DNA of 64,000 bases from Yinghuangia sp035454725 (GCF_051388935.1 NZ_JBPKBI010000016.1:62001-126000); one strand, 5' to 3'. Counted from the first letter of the stretch, positions 25,625 to 35,231 are shown. The notes: generated from the sequence alone by a model not told the origin. A program made the numbers and translations.

Positions 25625-27130
25625 TCACGGCGGGTGCTGATCGGACCCTCGGTCCCGGCGGGGGCGGCGAGGCGGGCTGGGCGCGTCCTGGTCGGTCCGC
25701 GCCTTGCGCGCCCGGGGCCGCGTGGCCGCACGACCGTCGTCGGCCGTTCGCCGTTCGGCGCGCCGCGTCGTCTTGTGGGTCCTCGGCTGCCGGGGCGCGT
25801 CGGGCTTCCGAGCCGTCTTGGCGGTTTCTCCGGCTGCCTCGACTGCCGAGTCTCCCGCCCTCCCGGCGACGCCGCCGACCGCGCGCCCGGTGCCCTCCAC
25901 CGCCTCGCCGGCGCCTTCTCCGATGCCTTCGACCGCGCGTCCGGTGTCCTCGACGACTTCCCCGGCGCCTTTGCCGACGTCTTCGACCGCGCGTCCGGTG
26001 TCCTCGACGACTTCCCCGGCGCCTTTGCCGACGTCTTCGACCGCGCGTCCGGTGTCCTCGACGACTTCCCCGGCGCCTTTGCCGACGTCTTCGACCGCGC
26101 GTCCGGTGTCCTCGACGACTTCCCCGGCGCCTTTGCCGACGTCTTCGACCGCGCGTCCGGTGTCCTCGACGACTTCCCCGGCGCCTTTGCCGACGTCTTC
26201 GACCGCGCGTCCGGTGTCCTCGACGACTTCCCCGGCGCCTTTGCCGACGTCTTCGACCGCGCGTCCGGTGTCCTCGACGACTTCCCCGGCGCCTTTGCCG
26301 ACGTCTTCGACCGCGCGTCCGGTGTCCTCGACGACTTCCCCGGCGCCTTTGCCGACGTCTTCGACCGCGCGTCCGGTGTCCTCGACGACTTCCCCGGCGC
26401 CTTTGCCGACGTCTTCGACCGCGCGTCCGGTGTCCTCGACGACTTCCCCGGCGCCTTTGCCGACGTCTTCGACCGCGCGTCCGGTGTCCTCGACCGCTTG
26501 TCCGGCGCCTTTGCCGATGTCCTCGACGGCCCGCCCGGCGCCCTCGCCGACGTCTTCGAGTGTCCTGCCCGCGCCCGCGCCGACCTCCCCGACCGCTCGC
26601 CCCGCGCCTTTGCCGACGTCCCAGACGGCCCGCCCGGCGCCCTCGCCGACGGTCCGGACGGCCCCTCCGGCGCCTTGGCCGAGCTCGCCGACGGCGCGGC
26701 CCGCGCCGCCCCCCAGCTCCTCCGCCGCACGGCCCACACCCGAGGTGATCTGCTCCAGGATCTGCGGATTCCGGTCGATCGTCGTCAGGACCCGGCCGAT
26801 GATCGCCGCGACGTTGTCGAGCCGGACCTTCAGCAGTGCCTGGGCCTCCACGCCCTTGATCCCGAGGTGGACGGCACCCAGCGAGACATCCGCTCCCACG
26901 TTGAGCTTGAGCAGGTCGAGCACGTCCGCCCCCAGCGACACCCGCGCCCGCAGCTCCTCCACATCGAGGGTGATCTCGTCGACTTTGAGGAGCGGAACGT
27001 CGAGGTAGACGTCCGGTTCGTCGGAGAGCGGACGTTCCGGCTCGTCGCTGTCGCCGTAGTCGTACGCGTCGTCCACGTCGATCGGCTCGTCCGGCTCCGG
27101 GGCGCTGTCCACACCGTCGTCGCCGCGCAT
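25625..27130 (-). CDS. Acidic protein with long Gly/Ala/Val/Glu 18-residue repeats
   Basis: 501 residues. Residues 1-40 are very acidic (DEPIDVDDAYDYGDSDEPE). Residues 41-140 look conserved and folded (VYLDVPLLKVDEITLDVEEL, then RLDNVAAIIGRVLTTIDRNPQIL). A run of about 15 related 18-residue units follows, ten of them identical (VEDVGKGAGEVVEDTGRA). The tail is basic and Pro/Arg-rich. The repeats resemble amphipathic 11/18-residue helices of LEA or apolipoprotein type, which can lie on membranes or protect proteins in drying; this is inference. ATG 27130 is chosen for AGGGGG 5 bp upstream. Strand choice rests on this ribosome site and the conserved N-terminal region, since the repeat is open in several frames. 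Confidence 0.75.
   Translation of the reverse strand: MRGDDGVDSAPEPDEPIDVDDAYDYGDSDEPERPLSDEPDVYLDVPLLKVDEITLDVEELRARVSLGADVLDLLKLNVGADVSLGAVHLGIKGVEAQALLKVRLDNVAAIIGRVLTTIDRNPQILEQITSGVGRAAEELGGGAGRAVGELGQGAGGAVRTVGEGAGRAVWDVGKGAGRAVGEVGAGAGRTLEDVGEGAGRAVEDIGKGAGQAVEDTGRAVEDVGKGAGEVVEDTGRAVEDVGKGAGEVVEDTGRAVEDVGKGAGEVVEDTGRAVEDVGKGAGEVVEDTGRAVEDVGKGAGEVVEDTGRAVEDVGKGAGEVVEDTGRAVEDVGKGAGEVVEDTGRAVEDVGKGAGEVVEDTGRAVEDVGKGAGEVVEDTGRAVEDVGKGAGEVVEDTGRAVEGIGEGAGEAVEGTGRAVGGVAGRAGDSAVEAAGETAKTARKPDAPRQPRTHKTTRRAERRTADDGRAATRPRARKARTDQDAPSPPRRPRRDRGSDQHPP
25946..26485. repeat. Ten identical 54-bp tandem repeats
   Basis: The unit beginning GTCCTCGACGACTTCC (plus strand) recurs exactly every 54 bp at 25946, 26000 and on to 26432. 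Degenerate copies lie at both ends (25928-25945 and from 26486). The array lies inside a coding region and 54 is a multiple of three, so copy-number change keeps the frame. Confidence 0.97.
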
Positions 27131-27327
27131 GTTGCCCCCTGGATACACAAGACATGTCGATAAATAACCGTTTCAGCCTATGTCGGGAGGCGGGTGCGCG
27201 CAGGCTGTACGAGCGGTCCGGCCGCGCCCCCGGAGCACGCTCGGAGTGGTTTGACGACCTGGGTAGGCTGTGCGTGATCACGCGCCGAGCATGGCTGACA
27301 TGCCGTCAAAACCTGTCGGGGGTAAGG

Positions 27328-28167
27328 GTGTCCGAGCATCACGCAGAAGATCCCATAGCGGACTGGACACCCACCGGGATCGATGTCTCGGTGGCCAGTG
27401 TGGCGCGCGTATACGACTACCTCCTGGGCGGCAAGGACAACTTCAAGGCCGACCGGGAGGCCGCCGAGGCCATGCTGGCCGTCGACCCCAGCAGCCGGGC
27501 CATGACGATCAACAACCGCCGCTTCCTCCAGCGGGCCGTCCGCGTCATCGCCGAGGACTACGGCATCACGCAGTACCTCGACCACGGCTCCGGCCTGCCG
27601 ACCCAGGACAACGTCCACCAGATCGCGCAGTCGGTGCACCCCGAGGCGCGGGTCGTCTATGTCGACAACGACCCGATCGTCCTCGCCCACGGCCGCGCGC
27701 TGCTCGCCGAAAACGCGTCCACCACGGTCATCACCGCCGACGTCCGCGACACGGACGGCGTCATGGGGCACCCCGACGTCGTCAAACTCATCGACTTCGA
27801 CCGTCCCGTCGCGGCGCTGTTCGTGTCGCTCCTGCACTGCGTCCCCGACAGCGACGACCCCGGCGCACTGCTGCGGCGCGTCGTGGACCGCCTGGCGCCC
27901 GGCAGCCTCGTCGTCGTGTCCCACTTGGTCTCCGCCGATCCCGAAGTACGCAGGCAGCGCACCGAGTTGATACTCGCCACGACGCACGGCAACTGGGGTC
28001 GCGTGCGCACCGCGGACGAGGTGACCGCCTTCATCGCCGACGCCGGCCTCGACCCCATCGAACCGGGGCTCGGCAACGTCTCGGACTGGCGACCGGACGG
28101 CACCGCGGGCCCGGTCCAGGAGACCACCGAATGGTTCGAGTTCGGCGGAGTCGCCCTCAAACGGTGA
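27328..28167 (+). CDS. SAM-dependent methyltransferase, PF04672 (DUF574/SAV2177) type, copy 1
   Basis: 279 residues, an actinomycete-expanded family with unknown substrates. Seen: VARVYDYLLGGKDNF near the N-terminus (family hallmark), YLDHGSGLPTQDNVHQIA for the SAM-binding glycine loop, VVYVDNDPIVLAHGRALL for the acidic strand, and TEWFEFGGVALK at the end. GTG 27328 (MSEHHAEDP) is chosen by analogy with the paralog at 40159-40998, which begins MSDQHVGDP; the ribosome site is weak. It is very similar to copy 2 along its whole length and less so to copy 3 (56979). Confidence 0.88.
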   Translation: MSEHHAEDPIADWTPTGIDVSVASVARVYDYLLGGKDNFKADREAAEAMLAVDPSSRAMTINNRRFLQRAVRVIAEDYGITQYLDHGSGLPTQDNVHQIAQSVHPEARVVYVDNDPIVLAHGRALLAENASTTVITADVRDTDGVMGHPDVVKLIDFDRPVAALFVSLLHCVPDSDDPGALLRRVVDRLAPGSLVVVSHLVSADPEVRRQRTELILATTHGNWGRVRTADEVTAFIADAGLDPIEPGLGNVSDWRPDGTAGPVQETTEWFEFGGVALKR

Positions 28168-28806
28168 ACCGACTCTTCGCAGGGCCGAGCATTCCGGTGT
28201 GCACGCCTCATCGGTCGGCGCGGCGAAGCCGGCGGGTCTCGCGCGGCCTCGGCCCTGCGCGGCACGAAATCCGCGCTCGCGATTCGACGCCGACGCCCGG
28301 CCGCGCGTGGGTGTGAGGCCGGCTCCGGAGTTCACCGCGGCCCCGGCAGGCGTGGGGCCGCGAATCCGACGTGGGGCTTCTTGTGGCTGACCGCGCCAAA
28401 CCCGAGGCCGCGGCTCGCTGGGGGGCCCGTCGTAGCGCGCGGCTTGGACGTCCGGGCCGCCGCCCGACCGCATGCTCGGGGTTTGCGCCTTCATGACCTG
28501 CGCACTCGCGGCAATCCGGGTGCGCAGCGCCTCGTCGAACCGCAGGCTGCCGCCACCGCCGCGCTGTCGGTCTCCAGGGCGTCCGGACACCGACAGGCTG
28601 TCGCCGAGACACGCGAACCACCGAGTGTGACAGCCGAGTTCGCGTACGACGCCATCCACGCCCGGCCTTCCCGGGCGGTCCTCGGTGTCCATGGCGTCCG
28701 GCGTCGTGGGCCGTGCGGGCGGGTCCTGTGTATTGCCCGCCGATCGCGGGCAAGGGCGGTCCCGTTCCTTTGCATGTGCGTCGCAGCCCTGTCGGGAGGT
28801 TGGAAC
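28168..28806. other. Gene-free stretch
   Basis: About 640 bp between the methyltransferase and the cyclopropane-synthase-like gene. Open frames exist on both strands but none has family character, a ribosome site or good codon bias. No clear terminator or palindrome was seen. Confidence 0.5.
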
Positions 28807-30126
28807 ATGACCGACGCCGCCGAACGTCTCGCGAGACTCGTCCGAACACCGCTGGGCGGTTCGCTGCCCCTGCGGATCCGCGCCTGGGACGGCAGTGAGG
28901 CCGGTCCTCCGGGTGGGCCCGTGCTCGTCGTCCGCAACCGGCGGGCGCTGCGCCGGCTCCTGTGGAAGCCCGGGGAGTTGGGGCTCGGACGGGCATGGGT
29001 CGCAGGTGACCTCGACATCGATGGCGACCTGTACGAGGCGCTGAGCCGCTTCTTCGGTGCGGCACCGAATCTCACGACAACGAGACGGGACACGCTGCGC
29101 GCACTGGCCGCGCTGCGGGACACCGGTAACCTGCGGCTCGCCGTCGAAGCACTCAGACTCGCCGGAAGCCCCGTCCCTCCTGCTCCGCCGCGCGAGGAGG
29201 CGCGCCGTCGCCGCGGGCGCCTGCACAGTCTGCGCCGGGACCGCGAAGCGATCACCCACCACTACGACGTCGGCAACGACTTCTACTCCCTCATCCTGGG
29301 CCCGTCGATGGTCTACTCCTGCGCCTATTGGGAGAGCCCCCACGCGACCCTGGAGGAGGCCCAGACAGCCAAACTCGACCTGATCTGCCGCAAACTCGGC
29401 CTCCGCCCCGGGCAACGGCTGCTGGACGTCGGCTGCGGCTGGGGCGCCATGGTGACGCACGCCGCCGAGCGGTACGGGGTGACAGCCGTCGGCATCACGA
29501 TCTCCGAGGAACAAGCCGCCTTCGCCCGCAAACGCCTCGCCGCGGCCGGATGCTCCGACCGGGCGGAAATCCGCGTTCAGGACTACCGCGAGATCGAGGA
29601 CGGCCCCTACGACGCGATCTCGTCGATCGGGATGGCCGAACACGTCGGGTCGGTGCAGTTCCGCGCCTACGCCGACACCATGCACAAGCTCCTCAAGCCC
29701 GGCGGCCGGTTCCTCAACCACCAGATCTCCTGCCGGCCGCACGTGGATGGAACGCCATACCGCATCGGCGAGTTCATGGACCGCTACGTCTTCCCCGACG
29801 GCGAACTCGCTCCCGTCGGCACCACCGCGTCCGTGCTGGAGGAAGCCGGATTCGAGGTCCGCGACGTCGAAGCCCTGCGCGAGCACTACGCCCGGACCCT
29901 CCGCGCCTGGGTCGCCAATCTCGAACGCGGCCAGGCCGAGGCGGCGCGCCTCACCACCCCCGGCCGCGCCCGAGTCTGGCGCCTCTACATGGCCGCATCC
30001 GCCCTCGCGTTCGAACAGAACCGCATCGGCGTCAACCAGATCCTGGCCGTCCGCACCACCCCGGCCGGCAACGCGAAGATGCCGCCCACACGACAGCAGT
30101 TGCTGACCGCCGGCGCGATGGCCTGA
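28807..30126 (+). CDS. Cyclopropane-fatty-acyl-phospholipid synthase family methyltransferase
   Basis: 439 residues. The family transfers a methylene or methyl group from SAM to the double bond of unsaturated phospholipid acyl chains at the membrane surface. The N-terminal third is the CFA lipid-side domain (GELGLGRAWVAGDLDIDGDLYEAL). The catalytic part has HHYDVGNDFYSLILGPSMVYSCAYW, the SAM loop LLDVGCGWGAMV, SIGMAEHVG with the Glu-His pair of the bicarbonate site, and FMDRYVFPDGEL. ATG 28807 follows GGGAGG. Length is slightly above the E. coli enzyme (382). The product could be cyclopropane or methyl-branched (TmsB-like), but no FAD-binding TmsA-like gene is adjacent. Confidence 0.88.
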   Translation: MTDAAERLARLVRTPLGGSLPLRIRAWDGSEAGPPGGPVLVVRNRRALRRLLWKPGELGLGRAWVAGDLDIDGDLYEALSRFFGAAPNLTTTRRDTLRALAALRDTGNLRLAVEALRLAGSPVPPAPPREEARRRRGRLHSLRRDREAITHHYDVGNDFYSLILGPSMVYSCAYWESPHATLEEAQTAKLDLICRKLGLRPGQRLLDVGCGWGAMVTHAAERYGVTAVGITISEEQAAFARKRLAAAGCSDRAEIRVQDYREIEDGPYDAISSIGMAEHVGSVQFRAYADTMHKLLKPGGRFLNHQISCRPHVDGTPYRIGEFMDRYVFPDGELAPVGTTASVLEEAGFEVRDVEALREHYARTLRAWVANLERGQAEAARLTTPGRARVWRLYMAASALAFEQNRIGVNQILAVRTTPAGNAKMPPTRQQLLTAGAMA

Positions 30127-30132
30127 CCCACG

Positions 30133-31875
30133 TCACGGCCTGGGGATGTTGCGCAGGTTGGACCGCGCCATCTGCACCATGCGGCCGACGCCTCCTTCGA
30201 GGACCATGCGGCCCGCCGACAGCGCGAACCCGCTGACCTGCGCCGACGTGATCCTGGGCGGCAGGGACAGCGCGTCGGGGTCGGTCACGACGTCCACCAG
30301 CACCGGGCCGGGGTGCGCGAACGCCTCACGCAGCGCGCCGCGCACCTCGGCCGGGCGTTCGACACGAATGCCCCTGGCACCCATCGCCGTCGCGATCGCG
30401 GCGTAGTCGGTGTGCGGGTAGCGGGTGCCGTGCGGCGGCAGGCCGTCGACCATCATCTCCAGGTCGACCATGCCGAGCGACGAGTTGTTGTAGACCACGA
30501 CCTTGACCGGCAGTCCGTACTGCACAAGGGTCAGGAAGTCGCCCATGAGCATGGCGAACCCGCCGTCGCCCGACATGGAGACGACCTGGCGGTTCCGGTT
30601 GGCGAACTGCGCGCCGATGGCCTGCGGCATCGCGTTCGCCATCGACCCGTGGACGAACGAACCCACCACGCGGCGGCGGCCGTTCGGGGTCAGATAGCGG
30701 GCGGCCCAGACATTGCACATGCCGGTGTCCACGGTGAACACCGCGTCGTCGGCTGCCTCTTCGTCCAGGATCGAGGTGACGTACTCCGGGTGGATCGGGA
30801 CGTGCCCCTCGACGTTCCTGGTGTACGCCCCGACCACGCGCTCCAGCGCCTCAAGGTGTTTGTCCAGCATCAGGTCCAGGAACGCACGCGACGTCTTCGC
30901 CCGCACGCGCGGCGTCACGCAGCGCAGTGTCTCGCGCGCGTCTCCCCAGACCGCCAGGTCGAGCTGCGTCCGGCGGCCCAGCCGGTCCGGCTGCACGTCG
31001 ACCTGCGCGATCCGCACGTTGTGCGGCAGGAACTCCGAGTACGGGAAGTCGGTGCCGAGCAGGATCAGCAGGTCGCACTCGTGCATCGCCTCGTACGCGG
31101 CGCCGTAGCCCAGCAGGCCCGACATCCCCACATCGAACGGATTGTCGTACTGGATGTGTTCCTTGCCGCGCAGCGCGTGCCCGACCGGCGCCTTGACCTT
31201 GTCGGCGAACGCCATCACCTCGGCGTGCGCACCCGCGACACCGCGCCCGCAGAACACGGTGACCTTGTCGGCCGCGTCGACCAAGGCGACCAGCCGGTCG
31301 ATCTCGTCGTCGCCCGGCCGGATCGTCGGCGGCCCGGATACCATCGCCGGCTCCACCGCGCCCCGGGGCGCCGGACGGCCCGCCACATCGCCCGGAAGCG
31401 TCACCACGGAGACCCCGCGCCGCCCGACCGCGTGCCGGATGGCGGTCTGCACGACGCGCGGCATCTGCTCCGGGGTGGAGACCAACTCGCAGTAGTGACT
31501 GCACTCCTGGAACAGGCGGTCGGGGTGGGTCTCCTGGAAGTAGCCCGTGCCGATCCGGTCGCTCGGGATGTGCGACGCGAGGGCGATCACCGGCGCCATC
31601 GAGCGGTGCGCGTCGAACAAGCCGTTGATCAGGTGCAGGTTCCCCGGCCCGCACGACCCCGCACACGCCGCGAGCCGCCCGGTGAGCTGCGCCTCCGCCC
31701 CGGCCGCGAACGCCGCGGCTTCCTCGTGCCGCACCTGCACCCAGTCGACGGCTCCGCTGCGCCGGATGGCGTCCACGACGGGGTTGAGGCTGTCGCCCAC
31801 GACTCCGAACACATGTCGCACACCCGCACGGGCGAGAAGGTCGACGTACTGCTCCGCAACGGTCTGCTTGGCCAT
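30133..31875 (-). CDS. poxB: Thiamine-diphosphate enzyme, pyruvate dehydrogenase (quinone)/PoxB type
   Basis: 580 residues (E. coli PoxB 572). PoxB decarboxylates pyruvate to acetate and CO2 and passes electrons through FAD to membrane quinone. Seen: YVDLLARAGVRHVFGVVGDSLNP, the catalytic Glu region VRHEEAAAFAAGAEAQLTG, the FAD domain (LLILLGTDFPYSEFLP), and the thiamine motif GDGGFAMLMGDFLTL ending in NNSSLG. The C-terminus is helical and amphipathic, as in the PoxB membrane anchor. ATG 31875 follows CTAGGGAG. It is convergent with the CFA-like gene at 6 bp. Acetolactate synthase is a less likely alternative given the PoxB-like ends. Confidence 0.88.
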   Translation of the reverse strand: MAKQTVAEQYVDLLARAGVRHVFGVVGDSLNPVVDAIRRSGAVDWVQVRHEEAAAFAAGAEAQLTGRLAACAGSCGPGNLHLINGLFDAHRSMAPVIALASHIPSDRIGTGYFQETHPDRLFQECSHYCELVSTPEQMPRVVQTAIRHAVGRRGVSVVTLPGDVAGRPAPRGAVEPAMVSGPPTIRPGDDEIDRLVALVDAADKVTVFCGRGVAGAHAEVMAFADKVKAPVGHALRGKEHIQYDNPFDVGMSGLLGYGAAYEAMHECDLLILLGTDFPYSEFLPHNVRIAQVDVQPDRLGRRTQLDLAVWGDARETLRCVTPRVRAKTSRAFLDLMLDKHLEALERVVGAYTRNVEGHVPIHPEYVTSILDEEAADDAVFTVDTGMCNVWAARYLTPNGRRRVVGSFVHGSMANAMPQAIGAQFANRNRQVVSMSGDGGFAMLMGDFLTLVQYGLPVKVVVYNNSSLGMVDLEMMVDGLPPHGTRYPHTDYAAIATAMGARGIRVERPAEVRGALREAFAHPGPVLVDVVTDPDALSLPPRITSAQVSGFALSAGRMVLEGGVGRMVQMARSNLRNIPRP

Positions 31876-32016
31876 GGCCTGGCTCCCTAGTCTGTCGAAG
31901 GACCAGGTGCCAGGTGTCCGGCGACGGCCACCCGCACACTTTCCGGTACGACCGTGCACGTGACGACCCGCCCGCGGTGGACTGTCGTCCGGCTCTGCGA
32001 GAGTGTTCGGGTGCTG

Positions 32017-32406
32017 ATGACTCCCGAGAAAACGCTGTTCGTTCGAGGCGCCACACCCGTCCTGCTGTTGGCCGAGGCCGCCGTCCACGACGCCCTGCCC
32101 GTGGTGACCGCGCCGGACGGCGCGGTGCCCGCATGCGACGGATGGGGCATCATGGCGCGGCTCACCATGTGCGTCGTCGACGGGCCCGGTGACGCCGGGG
32201 TCGCCATCCCGTCGTTCGACGCGGCGGTCGTCGCCGAAGGGCGCACGACCACCGGGCCGGACGCGATGGGCGCATGGTGCGAGGACGTCGACCGGGCCGG
32301 TGGCGCGATCGTCCTGTCCCTCGACCGGCTTCCCGAAGTGCCGGACTGGGCCGACCTCCTGGGATCGGGCACATCCCGCGGCGGTTTCCTGCGCAGCCTG
32401 GGCTGA
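32017..32406 (+). CDS. Hypothetical protein
   Basis: 129 residues from ATG 32017 (GTG 32011 is an in-frame alternative). Compact, mildly acidic and soluble (GATPVLLLAEAAVHDALPVV, then GDAGVAIPSFDAAVVAEG). No signal peptide, membrane helix or known motif. It is divergent from the PoxB-like gene with 141 bp between starts. Codon bias supports a real gene; I do not recognise a family. Confidence 0.6.
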   Translation: MTPEKTLFVRGATPVLLLAEAAVHDALPVVTAPDGAVPACDGWGIMARLTMCVVDGPGDAGVAIPSFDAAVVAEGRTTTGPDAMGAWCEDVDRAGGAIVLSLDRLPEVPDWADLLGSGTSRGGFLRSLG

Positions 32407-32452
32407 GTCCACCGGCCTCTTCGGCGGCTTCGGTCCTTCCAGACCGTGGGCC

Positions 32453-34456
32453 TCAGCTCACCACGATGCGAGCGCGAGCCAGGTTGTCCATGCGCGCGTA
32501 GGGGGTCGCGGGGTCGCCATCGGGTTGGGAGGCCACGCGGACGGTGACGAAGTGGGTGCCGGGTTCGGTGAACACGTGGTCGCGTTCGACGGTCACCGCG
32601 ACGGCCGGGCCGGGGTCGGTGGTGTCCGAGAAGGAGCCGGTGCCGTCGAAGTCCCAGGCGACGGAAACGATTTGGCCCGCGCCGGGAGGCGTCTCGGCGA
32701 CCGCCTTGAGCCGTACGCTCTGCCCCGCGGCGACCTCGGCGCGGTCGGCGCCGTCGGCGGTGAGGGTGACCACGGGCTGGACGCCGAGCCGGTCGGCGGC
32801 GCGGTCGGGCACGCGGACCTGACCGTCGTCGACCGTGTAGCGGGTGGTGGCGGCTGGCTCCTCGCCGGTCTCGACCCACGCGCTGAGCCGGCGCAGCGCC
32901 TGGTGCAGGACGCCGAGATAGCTGACCGTGCGAGTGGGGTGCTCTTGGACCTCGTCGTCGCCGTGCAGGGCGTGGTCGACATACCAGAGCCGGAAGTCGT
33001 CGTCGGTGCGGTCGCCGAGATGCTCGCGCACACGGTCGTGGTACCAGGCCGCCTGCCAGGGGAAGGCCTCGCGGTCCAGCAGGCACGACACGACGATCAT
33101 CTTGCCGGTGAAGCGCCCCGTGGGCAGGTGGCCGGACGCCGCCTCGGTGAACAACGGGCCCAGCAGGAAAGGCCGTTGGGGATACAGCGGTGTGCCGTCG
33201 GCCGCGCGGAACTGGTCCCACACGGGATAGGTCCCGTCCGGGACCTGGTGGCGGTGGTAGGTCTGCGCGGCCAGGAAGGCGCTGTTGTCGAGTTCGACGG
33301 TGTCGCCGGGTTGCAGGTCGGCCAACACGCCGCGGCTGTCGGGGTTGTCCAGGACGGCCGTGTCGCCGTGGACGGCCGTGACGGTGACGCGGGCCCCGGC
33401 CGCCTTGCCGCTGACGACTTTGAGGTCGGCGCCCTGGATCGTCGTGTCGGCGGGCAGCCCGGGCACACCGACGGCCACGGCGGTGTCCTCGTCGCCGCCC
33501 GGTCCCTGGAACGCGTTGTCGACGCCGCCGCGCGGAGTCCCCTCGGCGTGACGCTCCGGCACGCCGAGGGCGGTGGCCTGGCTGCGGGTGAGGGTGCCGG
33601 TGGTGGCGCAGCGGTGGCGTACGCGGTCGCGGTGGACCGAGGAGTCGGGGTCGGCGCCCAGGTGGCCGGGGACGGTCCAGAAGTCCTCGAAGTAGCCGGG
33701 GTCCACCAACCCGACGTGCGGATAAAGCGTGCCGAAGGCGTGGAAGCCCATGGTCGCGTGGCCGAACCAGGAGCGGGTCGGGAAGCCCATGCGCGTGACC
33801 TCGGCCAGGGCCTGCCGCTGTTCCTCGGTCAGCCCGGCGTCCGGCGCCTGCCGGGATCCTGCGTCTGCGGCGTCGGCGACGCGGTCCAGCGCACCGCGCA
33901 GAACGCGCTGGGCGTGCATGCGGACGCTGAACACGTTGGGTATCGCCATGGGGCTGCCGATGACATACGGCACGAACCCGTCCCACACCCCCTTGGTGCT
34001 CTCGGCGCCGCCGATCGTGCGGTAGCCGCCGCCGCTGCCGCCGTACGCGTAGCCGTAGGGGCGGTGGTCGCCGTACATCGACCGGGCGACCTCGCGGGAG
34101 TGCTGCGCGGCGGCGGCGTTGGCGCGGTACGCCGTGACCGTCGGATCGGCTTGGCCGCCCGGAGTCGCGGGGCTGCCGCCTCCGTTCGTCTCCACGAAGT
34201 AGGCGCCGCTGGAGACGGCGAACCCGATCTTGTCCTCGCGGCCCGTCGCGCTCTGCGCGAGGTGTTCGCTGTCGGGGACGGGAGTGATGTGCTGGAAGAA
34301 CCGCCCCCGGTACTGCTCGGGAGGCGGGAAGTACAGGGAGAAGCGGGTGTCGGTCCCGGTGAAGCCGCCGTGCACGTACCGGTGACGGACGGGCGTGTCA
34401 TGCCATTCGTCGACGTCGAGGTAGGGGCCGGTGAAGTCGGGCGCGGCGTTGTCCAC
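32453..34456 (-). CDS. Large alpha/beta-hydrolase with C-terminal PKD-like domain
   Basis: 667 residues. The nucleophile elbow is probably GGSGG with S141 (YAYGGSGGGYRTIGG). A candidate acid and His lie at YVDHALHGDD and the following EHPTRTVSYLG. Residues about 560-667 look like a PKD beta-sandwich (VAWDFDGTGSFSD, then GTHFVTVRV), normally a carbohydrate or surface-binding module on secreted enzymes. No signal peptide is visible at the GTG start (34456, GGAG upstream), odd for a PKD protein. The overall pattern recalls tannase/feruloyl-esterase-like hydrolases, but the assignment stops at hydrolase. It is divergent from a TetR gene that may control it. Confidence 0.7.
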   Translation of the reverse strand: MDNAAPDFTGPYLDVDEWHDTPVRHRYVHGGFTGTDTRFSLYFPPPEQYRGRFFQHITPVPDSEHLAQSATGREDKIGFAVSSGAYFVETNGGGSPATPGGQADPTVTAYRANAAAAQHSREVARSMYGDHRPYGYAYGGSGGGYRTIGGAESTKGVWDGFVPYVIGSPMAIPNVFSVRMHAQRVLRGALDRVADAADAGSRQAPDAGLTEEQRQALAEVTRMGFPTRSWFGHATMGFHAFGTLYPHVGLVDPGYFEDFWTVPGHLGADPDSSVHRDRVRHRCATTGTLTRSQATALGVPERHAEGTPRGGVDNAFQGPGGDEDTAVAVGVPGLPADTTIQGADLKVVSGKAAGARVTVTAVHGDTAVLDNPDSRGVLADLQPGDTVELDNSAFLAAQTYHRHQVPDGTYPVWDQFRAADGTPLYPQRPFLLGPLFTEAASGHLPTGRFTGKMIVVSCLLDREAFPWQAAWYHDRVREHLGDRTDDDFRLWYVDHALHGDDEVQEHPTRTVSYLGVLHQALRRLSAWVETGEEPAATTRYTVDDGQVRVPDRAADRLGVQPVVTLTADGADRAEVAAGQSVRLKAVAETPPGAGQIVSVAWDFDGTGSFSDTTDPGPAVAVTVERDHVFTEPGTHFVTVRVASQPDGDPATPYARMDNLARARIVVS

Positions 34457-34592
34457 GGGGTCTCCTCAGCAGAAATCCGAGTGACACACAGTAAATCCTC
34501 GCCTCGCAGGCCGTCCAGGGGTCATCAGCGGGTTTTCGGCGCGCTAAAAACACCTCTTCACTCAATGTTCCAAGGGCCATAGAGTTCCGGCC

Positions 34593-35231
34593 ATGACGTC
34601 GACAGGACCGTCCAGGACACGCGGCACGTACGCCCGGACCGCCGAGCGTCGCCGGACGATCGCCCGCGCCGTCCTCGACCTCGTCCTGGAGAAGGGACAC
34701 GCCGGCGTCACCACGGCCGAGACGGCGGCCCGGGCCGGCACCAGCGAGGCGACCGTCCTGTACCACTTCCCGACCCGCGACCACCTGCTGGTGGCGGCCC
34801 TGCGCCGCGCCTACGACGAGGACGAGGAGCGGATGCCACCCGGCCCGACAGGTCTGGACCTGGACCGGCTGCGGCGGTACGCCACCGGAGTCCACCGGGA
34901 GGTGACGAACCTGGACACCGCACTGGCCGGCCACGCGGGCACGCCCGGCCACCCCGCGCGCGAATTCTTCGCCGAACTCCACAGCCAGGCACGCGAACGC
35001 TGGACCGACATCATCGCTGCGCGCCAGGAGACAGGCCTGGCACACCCGGGACTGGACCCGTCCGACACCGCCCGCCAGTTCCTGGCCCTGTGGAACGGGT
35101 TGCGCGCCCAGTGGCTGGTCGACCCGACGTTCGACCTCGGCGAGACACTTGTCTCCGGGTTCCGCCGCCTGACCGGCCAGAACTGGATGGAGGCGCGTGG
35201 GGTGCTCCTCGCCCCGGACGCGGGCCTGTAG
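34593..35231 (+). CDS. TetR-family regulator
   Basis: 212 residues. Helix-turn-helix in residues 15-65 (TIARAVLDLVLEKGHAGVTTAETAARAGTSEATVLYHFPTRDHLL), with a helical ligand domain after. It is divergent from the large PKD hydrolase with 136 bp between starts, so it probably controls that gene and itself. I saw no clear palindrome in the shared region. ATG 34593 fits the start of homology; the ribosome site is weak. Confidence 0.85.
   Translation: MTSTGPSRTRGTYARTAERRRTIARAVLDLVLEKGHAGVTTAETAARAGTSEATVLYHFPTRDHLLVAALRRAYDEDEERMPPGPTGLDLDRLRRYATGVHREVTNLDTALAGHAGTPGHPAREFFAELHSQARERWTDIIAARQETGLAHPGLDPSDTARQFLALWNGLRAQWLVDPTFDLGETLVSGFRRLTGQNWMEARGVLLAPDAGL

Noticed and set aside
25946..26485. 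CRISPR-like array
   Set aside because: Units are contiguous and identical with no unique spacers, and lie in a coding region.
25256..27163. Long plus-strand open frame through the 54-bp repeats
   Set aside because: The repeat is open in several frames because its length is a multiple of three. The minus frame has a ribosome site and a conserved-looking N-terminal region; the plus frame has neither.
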